From the NCBI RefSeq assembly GCF_958295425.1, contig NC_081138.1, positions 1,694,501 to 1,758,500 on the forward strand: a stretch of DNA of 64,000 nucleotides. The letters are read 5' to 3'. The stretch is from Solea solea (taxonomy: Eukaryota; Chordata; Actinopteri; Pleuronectiformes; Soleidae). Of this stretch, positions 56,765 through 64,000 are shown piece after piece; within the stretch, counting starts at the first letter, position 1; every line of letters starts with the position of its first letter. The position numbers and the translations under genes were made by a program. The notes below the pieces were generated by a model. That model did not search any database and had not been told where the DNA came from. It saw only the letters and a list, made by a program, of their open reading frames with translations.

Positions 56765-56806
<42 letters not shown>

Positions 56807-56830
56807 GTGAACCAGTAGAACAGGGGACTT
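56515..56830 (-). repeat. GGGTTAAG-rich dispersed repeat, copy 4, with (TG)n
   Basis: (TG)n at about 56516-56539, then AAGGAGACCAAAGCCTGGTC, GGTTAGGTTAAGGTTAGGG and TTACTGGTTATGATTAAGG, then a 38-bp (TG)n at 56767-56801. The block order is a more diverged version of the copies at 17465 and 23141. Confidence 0.55.
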
Positions 56831-57248
56831 TGGTGTCGTTACACACTCACAAACAGGGGACTCCACGTTGAACAGGGGACATTTTTCAAGTCCCCTGTTA
56901 GTCATGCTTTAAGTCGAGCTAAAATCATGCCTAAGACGCTCTGGTGAATTTTTTTTAGTGTGTGAGTGTTCAAGCCCATGCTCAGCAGTGCCCCTACTGG
57001 CTGGAGCAGGGATTTTGACACCTCATACACACACGCACAGATTTACCTCACAGTGGCCCATACATACTGCTGACAATCCTTCCCTTTCCTAGCGTGAGAT
57101 GTGTATCTATAAAACACTGATGTAAATCCTGTAAGCCCATTTAGACAGGGTAATAACAGTCTCAGGGCTCTAAGCTCATAAACACAGCCTTCAGTTGTAT
57201 TGGTGAGAACAAAATATGATGTTTTTGAGTAGTCTGCCCACTGACAGT

Positions 57249-57274
57249 GTGTCTGTGTGTGTGTGTGTGTGTGT
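57249..57274. repeat. (TG)n microsatellite
   Basis: TGTGTCTGTGTG followed by about nine TG units. The intervening 56831-57248 has no recognised exon. Confidence 0.9.
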
Positions 57275-57299
57275 GACGGGTAGAGAGAATAACCTATGG

Positions 57300-58270
57300 T
57301 TGCTGAGAAATGTAAAAATACTTTGAGTTCATTGTGAACCTGCAGTGGGTCAGGGGACGTCAGCTGGAGACGCTCTCTAATCCATCCCGAGGACAGATTG
57401 CGTTCATGCAGCTCAGGAATGTGACCGCGTGCAGCCTCGAACACCTCGATGTGGTTCTTGTGATTGGATTGGAGGAAGCATTCAGCTGCCATCAGAGCTG
57501 TTCTTCACAATGCCCTCTCGTGATTGCATCACTCAGGACGCATGTGAATACCAGAAAGTTTCATCAAATGTGGTGAGAAGTTTCTCAAAAAAGCTTTCTT
57601 TAATCCCACGTCCAGATTGTGTGTGATGTTGGAGTTTTGTGAGCTGCTCAGTAACTGCAGCAGCCACATTTATCAGCAGCTGAGAACTCAATCAAATCAT
57701 TTCTCATGTTGGTGCAAACGGCATGCTGCTATATTTTTGAGAAACCGCTCAATGAGAGCGGGGTGTTACACCAGAAAAACTCGAATAGAAACTCTCACCA
57801 TTGCCTTGGATGTTGAGTCACCTGCGCCTTATTTCCCTCAAAACCCTGGTCTTGTGAAAGTGAAAAATCAAGGAGCTTTCCCCCTCAATGATTTATTTAT
57901 AGCCCACACCAGCCATGAACAGAGACCATGATCAAAAACAAAACATAAAATAAAATACTGGATGTCTCTGTCTGTCATCCAAATCCATGTAGGCTTCATT
58001 AATATAGAGCAAAGAATTCTGTTTCTACATGCTGCGAGTGAAGAGAAGTCAAAGTTGGCCGTGTTTTTAAAGATTCTGTTGCTACTTGTCGGTGAAATAT
58101 TAAACAGTATTTCAGAAACCTTCGCCCGCCTTAAGATCTTTCGCTGTTCATTAAAAGTATCATGATGGAGTGGCACATTTGGAGGTGGATTATTTTACAG
58201 CTCTGAAGAAACTATTGTCATTACGAGACAGGCATTGAATAACAAGATATTAAAAAAGATGGTCAATTAT
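57300..58270 (+). other. Intron block, possible conserved non-coding DNA or unrecognised repeat
   Basis: Balanced composition, no simple repeats for nearly 1 kb, and overlapping open frames on both strands (57043-57576, 57617-58176) without a recognised protein. It could be an intronic enhancer cluster or an old transposon I do not recognise. Confidence 0.35.
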
Positions 58271-58284
58271 TGACAGTCTTTGAC

Positions 58285-58640
58285 GTAATTGCTCTTTAAA
58301 GAGTAACTAAACCCCCGCGGGTCTGACGCTAACTTCGCCCAATGCCTGATTTTGAAAATCTTCAAAAAGTGGGCAGGGAGTTATCGGTGAGTGTGGAGGG
58401 GAAGGAGGGGTGACTGCGCTGCCAATTTACACTAGACTAGGTTTTTTCGGGGGGTTCTTCTCGCACGGAAATACACCGGGTTAGGGTTAGGGAGCACAAA
58501 CGGAGCAGTATTTCTACCCACCGAATAAACTGGAGCTTGCTGAACTCGTAGTAGATGTAGTAAAGTGAAATACAATGTGGCGTGGAAAGTAAACCGGACA
58601 TTTCATTTTACTACTTCCTCTCCGAGCCAGAGAGGCAGTA
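58285..58640. repeat. AAAGAGTAACTAAACCCC-type interspersed repeat
   Basis: CTCTTTAAAGAGTAACTAAACCCCC followed by a GCGGGTCTGACGCTAAC block, TAGACTAGGTTTTTTCGGGG and ACCGGGTTAGGGTTAGGGAG. The start is a motif I associate with common fish repeats. The far end is not defined. Confidence 0.4.
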
Positions 58641-60190
58641 GATACGCCCATTTTTAACACAATATACATAACTCTTGGCCAGGTCAATAGTTTAACTCTG
58701 AGTTTGAATAAATTAGCTTTTTCTCTCAGGCTAGAACATTCAAAGAACCCTGTTACCATTATTCTCCTCCTGCTTTTTTATTTCACGAGTCTGTTTCATG
58801 TCTAGGGACTTTTTTTTTTAACTATTAGAGTGAGGAAAGTGATCACAGTACGAATGTTGTTAAAGCCAATTTGTCTATTTCCATCCAGGGAAAGTGTATT
58901 TTACAGTCTTTCCGTTGTGTTTTCGTACAAACTCAAAAGCAGCAAATGGTTTGATGAAATTTAAAGGAAAAAGAGGCTCATGGTTAAAATAATTGGTATT
59001 GGGTCAGAAAGATTGATATCCTGTTTGTCAGAATATTGGCATTCTTGCTTTTCCATACGTTTTAATTTTACTTTCCTGCTTTTTTCGTTCCTGCTCTGAA
59101 TTACCTTTGATTTACTTCCTGTGCTGAGTCGTGCTTTTCTGAGGGAAAGTCTCTACTCCAGATGCCAGTTTATTAAGAAAATAACATCGTGCAGAGGACA
59201 GATGATGTTTTTAACGCAGGGTACAAATGAAACTTGGAAAATAAAAAGAGTGTCGATGAAGTCTGATCCGATAGGAGGTTATAAAAAGACAGGTACACAA
59301 ATTGTACAGGATGTTCAGCCTCTAAGCCTTGAAATTAAAAAACTGTCTAAAACTATCTTCTGCTGTTCAAAAGATGGAAAGCATTGCAGGGAGTCGCTCA
59401 CATCACATTAGTTTTAATGGTTTTTCGAGAGGAGAATTCTGCTCCTTAAGGGTGGAAAGAAAGCAGAAGCAAGCGTTTGTAGTGTCCTGAAAGCTTTGTG
59501 TCATTTCAGTGTTTTAATGAAGAGAAATGAACAGAAGGGCAAAGATGACAGAGGCTGCTCAAAGTAAACACGACCCTTCTCCTAAAGTCTGCCACTGCAT
59601 TTCCCGTATGAAAGAGACAAAGTCACACGCCCGAAAATGTCAGTGTGACGTGCCAACGACTGATGCGTCCTAATGAGACTTCCCCCTCCTTTAGGGTCAC
59701 TCACAGATTTCCATACAGGACGCAACCTCCTGCTCCATAAAGAGAATTATTGGCTGTAGTTAGGGTCAGAGAAGAGGGTTTATGCAGTGTATTTGTGCTT
59801 TATGTGCAGAGGTCGTCACTGTCAGCGTGTAACACCAGCAAAATGCATTGTGTTCATAATTCTCTGTGAATGAACCCAGTATTTGTTTGGTCCTTAAAAT
59901 GTCAGATCTGTGTTTCCCAAACCTGGAAATGATGATGCTCTCACACGTTAGTCTTGTCCACAAACCCAAACATTTCAGTTTAAATGATTTATTTGTCAAA
60001 TGGAGCAATGAAAGCAGAAAATACTAACTTTTAAGATGCTGAAAAATCAAAAAGCTTGTTGTAATTATTGGAAAAAAAACCTCTAAAACACAATAATTGA
60101 TGATCAAAATAGCCGTTACTTGCATGGATGGATTTTTGGCCCAACAATGTGTTAATACATCACAAACATCTTTATAATAAAATCAAATAA
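58641..60190 (+). other. galnt18 intron, no exon recognised
   Basis: No exon, RNA gene or repeat family recognised. The plus frame at 59121-59411 (96 codons) and minus 59766-60008 lack recognised domains. Confidence 0.4.
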
Positions 60191-60199
60191 ATAATAATG

Positions 60200-60251
<52 letters not shown>
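60191..60251. repeat. (TAA)n microsatellite
   Basis: About twenty AAT/TAA triplets with one GAT variant. Confidence 0.95.
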
Positions 60252-60257
<6 letters not shown>

Positions 60258-61417
60258 TTAACAGTTGCCAACTCATGCAGTAGTTTTAATAAATCTACGA
60301 TATCTCTTCATTATGCGGCGGATTAGTAAATGAATACATGGCTATAATTCATATTATGACGTAAGTGAACACACCTCAGTTAAAAAGCCAGGTTTTTGTA
60401 TTAATTTACTAAGAGTTTCCAAATCATAGGAACAAAACGTCCCCACGAGCCAAAGGACACGAAACCTACTGTGTGGCTTGTACCTAAAGTTGTTCTATTC
60501 CCGATCGTCTCAGTGAATTTGTATCTGTAGGACAAACGGCTGGTTCCTGTGCAATAACAGACAGAATACTTACAGCATAAACAGATAAAGAGCTGTTCTA
60601 TAAATACAACCTGCAGGTCCCCTCAGTCTTTACAGTATAGACTTAAGATGGGCCAGGAAGTTTCTTGAAGATAAGACGCTCGCAGCGCTTTTCTTTTGGG
60701 ACTCAAATATTTGATGTGGTTCCAGGCTACGCTGAGATCTATTAAAACTTTAAATTGATTCCAAACCTCAGAGGCGGCGAGCGCAATGATGATAAAATGG
60801 GAGTAATATATTGTAATTGTGTCATTTAGGAGACGACCGGCAATACTTCCTTGTACCCGCAGCCCGAATAGTAAAACGCAGAAACAGATAAAGTTCAGTC
60901 GTCGTAAAGAGAGTATGACTGAACTTTTCTGTGTTGCAGTAAGAAGAGAGAGCAGTTTAATGCTAATGCGATGAGACGATTTTCCCGTTATTGATACCGA
61001 TACTTATCGTTGATGTAATTGATACTGATGTTTATCGTTTCCTGCTCAGGACACAGTTTTGGAGGAGAACTTTAAACAAAAGTGTACATTTCACTTCACC
61101 TGTTTAAAGCAGTGGAGTCCACTGAAGTGAAGGGCTATGAATCTTTTCCAATAATCAGCTGTTTGGCCCCTGAGTCATGTTCCCTGGTTTGGTCTAACGT
61201 CTGCAGCTGCTGCTCCTCTGGCATTGTCTCTGGGATTATTAAGCACATAAACTAAAGTGATGCCAATGGCTACAACCATTAATCATAATGAGTGTTTCCT
61301 TCAGTCTTCTGTCGCTGTTAAAGCCAAGAGGCTGCAGTTCTGTTCGCTGCAGAAATGCTAGTTTTGCCAAAGCAGTCAAACACACTGCCCTCTGCTGTAT
61401 TTGGGTTTCTTGGTTTC
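60252..61417 (+). other. galnt18 intron, no exon recognised
   Basis: A CGTTATTGATACCGATACTT / GATACTGATGTTTATCG block at 60988-61040 resembles a hAT-like ATACCGATA repeat word. Nothing else was recognised. Confidence 0.4.
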
Positions 61418-61622
61418 TTGGGTGACACGGTTGGTGTAGTGGTTAGGAAGACCCAGGTCCTGCATGGAGTCTGCATGTTCTCCCCGTGTGTGCACATGGG
61501 TTTTCTTCAGAGTTTGAGAGTGGATGGTTGTTTGTCCCTGTGATGGACTGGTGAACTGTCCGGGGTGTGACCCGACCTTTCACCCCGCGACCTTCAAGTG
61601 GAGGATAAAGTGGTGGACGATG
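61418..61622 (+). mobile_element. tRNA-derived SINE, internally deleted
   Basis: It opens GGTGACACGGTTGGTGTAGTGG; TGGTGTAGTGG fits the RNA polymerase III A box. The B box region is mostly deleted. The body GGAGTCTGCATGTTCTCCCC, CCCTGTGATGGACTGGTGAA and GGATAAAGTGGTGGACGATGG is the typical order of a very abundant fish SINE-like repeat. The 3' body is shared with 17596-17695 and 1171-1240. A frame of 103 codons (61524-61835) runs through it and is not a gene. Confidence 0.75.
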
Positions 61623-64000
61623 GCTGGTTTCTTAAATCGGTTTGTGTGCGTCAAAGGATTCAAACACATTTTCAGATTGTTCAGCTTCTTAAATGTGAAT
61701 ATTTTCTGGGTTTTTTTTGCTTCATATAACAAAGAAATCATTAAAACTGCATCAAAAACAAGACTTTTAAGAGCATCATCACTTTCAGGTTTGAAAAACA
61801 CTGACATTTTATGGACCAAACAATTAGTCAATTAATAAAAGAATTGAAAATAACTGTTTGTTGCCACACTAAACTGGTTGCATTTATTCTTTTGGCATTT
61901 TCAGCCTCTGGAGCTCTTGCCTTATTGACAGTAAACGCCAAATGAAAAATGTCAGCAACCAGGGGTAGGACAATATTATCACATTAAAAACACTCAATAA
62001 TTCTGTTCTATTGTTTTATATCTCTGTAATCTAAATTTATTATACTTAACATTGTTGTTATTCTCTTCAAAGTGCTCCAAAGAAGTCTGCTATGTAATAA
62101 AACGTACTTGTTTGGATGATAAACGTATGGTAAAGTGTTTTAATGATAACAATTTTAAAAGTTTAAAGCAGATTTTTACAATTATCATGATAATAATATT
62201 GTCTATTGTAATAATTTTTGCTTATTTTTGCACCCAGTTAGCTTAACCATGGCATAAATATAGTAACATTTATGTATTATTGTTTGTCGCGAGGCCTATA
62301 GATGTTCAGAGAAACCAGTAAAACTGTAATCCCGCTTCTCTCTGGAGTCATGAGAGCAAACTCCAGTCCACTCTGTGTTCTGTGAGAACTCTGAAGAGAT
62401 CACAGCACAGTGAAGTGAAGTCAAAGCACCACATCGTCATATCGTTGCTATTGACATTGACCCACAGTGGGATCATTTATTTAAAGGACGTCTTTCCATC
62501 GCCGTTCATCTGCAGCTCAGGACGCCGCAGACACGTTTTCAACTCTCCGTGTTAAATGCAGAAGACGCACAGCTCGCAGCCACAAGGTTTAAAATTCAGA
62601 ATATGCACGGGAACAGCTGGGTGGCATTTACCTACTGATATTACATTACCTGTGCAGGTTTACAGCAGATTAGACATCTCTGGAGGCTCAGGCATTTAAT
62701 GAGTCAAATGAAGACCCTCTGGATTTAGTCTTGTGTTACTGGAGTGAGACGCGGTGGCAGCATTGTTGTTTTTCTTGCACTCGGTAACACCGGTGGCTTT
62801 GAAACAAGATACAAAGCGTCTCAAGAGTCTCATCGCTTTTGATTTACTGCTGCAAATATCTGGTGTATGGATCTCACTGCCCACATTTTCCTTGAAAGTT
62901 TTTTCTTTAGTGTGAAGAAAACTGAACAAAGCGCATGAGTCGGCACATTTATAACTCCAGCAAAAAATGAATTTATGCTTTATGTGATATGGAGGAGTAA
63001 TAATATGTATCAGATGATGAAAAGCACATGTTCATTTGTGCTGGACCTGAATAACGGAGGAAGTCGCGACTTCAGCGATTTCCAAAAACTAAGTCATGTG
63101 AAAGTTGCAATGTGGTTTTAAATTAGCGCTCAAATGAAGGAATTGCATTTTTTAAAAATGTGATTTTCTTGGTTTTCTGAATGTGAAGTTTTCAAAAAGA
63201 TTTGAATTGGCTGACGGTTTCTCCGATAGCGAGTTGAAGAAACTGAAATTGTCATGTGGACGATCATAATCCCGTCTCTGTCAAAGTCTCCTCCTCCCGG
63301 TCACCGTATATTTTGACTGTACCGCTGCTCTCATCACGTTGGATGTAAAATGACAGCGACTCGTCATAAACTGCAGACGCTCGCGGTGATTTCTACTTTT
63401 CTCTCTGTGGTCAAACACAGATCCTCAGCTCTCGGAGGAGCTGCAGGCGTTCGCGTGGCACAACACAGAAATGAATTGTGATTTGGTTTCCTCTGTAGTA
63501 GCAACACAGAAGACCAAGCCACTGAATTTACAGTGGTTAAGGTATAAATATTAATTTATATTTTCATTCTGCACACTTTTCGTACATGGACACGTTAGGG
63601 AAATGATCATATATGCAACCAGACCAGACGTTAGGTGTTAACTTGCCCGTTCAGGACCAGGGATTGCACCGTTTGGCCCAGATGTTCCAAACAGAAAACT
63701 ACTAGTTTCATTTCTCTTTGCTCTATAGATCATTCTGCTGTACTTTGATATGTTTGTAAAAATCCTACTTTACAGGGATTTGATGTGGTCTGTTGGTGAC
63801 GTCGCATTACTCAATATGAGGAGGGATACATTTAGTCACCTCTAGTGATAAAACAATCATAATTCAGGGACATAAAATCCCTCTCGCTGCACTCTGACAA
63901 ATGGAAGATGTGAAGTGCGCCGCTTTCATGCAGGCGAGGTGTGAGGAGCTAATTAGCTGTAAAAATAATTTAAACGCACGTGTGCTAATGGCACTTTGGT
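61623..64000 (+). other. galnt18 intron to window end, no exon recognised
   Basis: AT-rich up to about 62280, then balanced sequence (62340-63480) with no simple repeats. I see no later galnt18 exon: no frame resembles the glycosyltransferase domain, and none was found elsewhere downstream. This negative result rests on reading by eye. Confidence 0.4.

Noticed and set aside
58470..58495. Interstitial telomere (GGGTTAGGGTTAGGG)
   Set aside because: Only about two and a half units, inside a degenerate interspersed repeat; not a telomeric tract.

Overview
This is vertebrate DNA, almost certainly from a ray-finned (teleost) fish. It is A+T-rich and nearly devoid of coding sequence. It carries many simple repeats and a dense layer of transposon relics of types familiar from fish genomes: Tc1/mariner, hAT- and piggyBac-type miniature elements, L2- and RTE-like LINE pieces, tRNA-derived SINEs and BEL/Pao-type Gag. 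No bacterial or phage features were seen. Assignments rest on reading the sequence and on remembered family features; no database search was run.

Only one cellular gene is recognisable. At 32624-32861 (+) lies the first coding exon of a polypeptide N-acetylgalactosaminyltransferase of the GALNT18 type: a cytosolic tail, a type II signal anchor and the start of the stem. It follows a CpG-rich promoter/5'-UTR stretch (about 32210-32623) and ends at a clean GT splice donor. I found no later galnt18 exon, so 32862-64000 is best read as part of a long first intron and 1-32200 as upstream intergenic DNA.

The only long intact reading frame is an 854-residue Gag-protease protein of BEL/Pao type on the minus strand (41812-44376). 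It has no reverse transcriptase or integrase after it, and I could not see long terminal repeats. It lies inside a 3975-bp unit (41566-45540) bounded by 16-bp inverted termini starting TAGGG and by an 8-bp near-perfect target duplication, as expected of a hAT DNA transposon. The unit also contains a piece of a second hAT miniature element whose fuller copy is at 53223-53705. This mosaic is the most interesting object in the window.

Layout: 1-9500, intergenic DNA with an AATTCT palindromic array, an L2-like reverse-transcriptase scrap and a piggyBac-like MITE (7607-8048). 9500-13400, a diverged local duplication and a dead Tc1 transposon (10851-11945). 13400-20000, a second, inverted copy of the piggyBac-like MITE (15153-15562), a hairpin, a SINE nested in another repeat, a foldback MITE and a tRNA-derived SINE. 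20000-32200, mostly unrecognised intergenic sequence with AT palindromes and a 577-bp TIR element (30764-31340). 32210-32861, the galnt18 promoter and exon 1. 32862-41500, intron with microsatellites, a 27-G tract and old repeats. 41566-45540, the hAT/Gag composite. 45541-52600, intron. 52611-53785, an RTE-like LINE fragment split by a hAT MITE. 54385-55452, a large diverged inverted repeat. 55453-64000, intron with possible conserved non-coding sequence, repeats and a SINE at 61418-61622.
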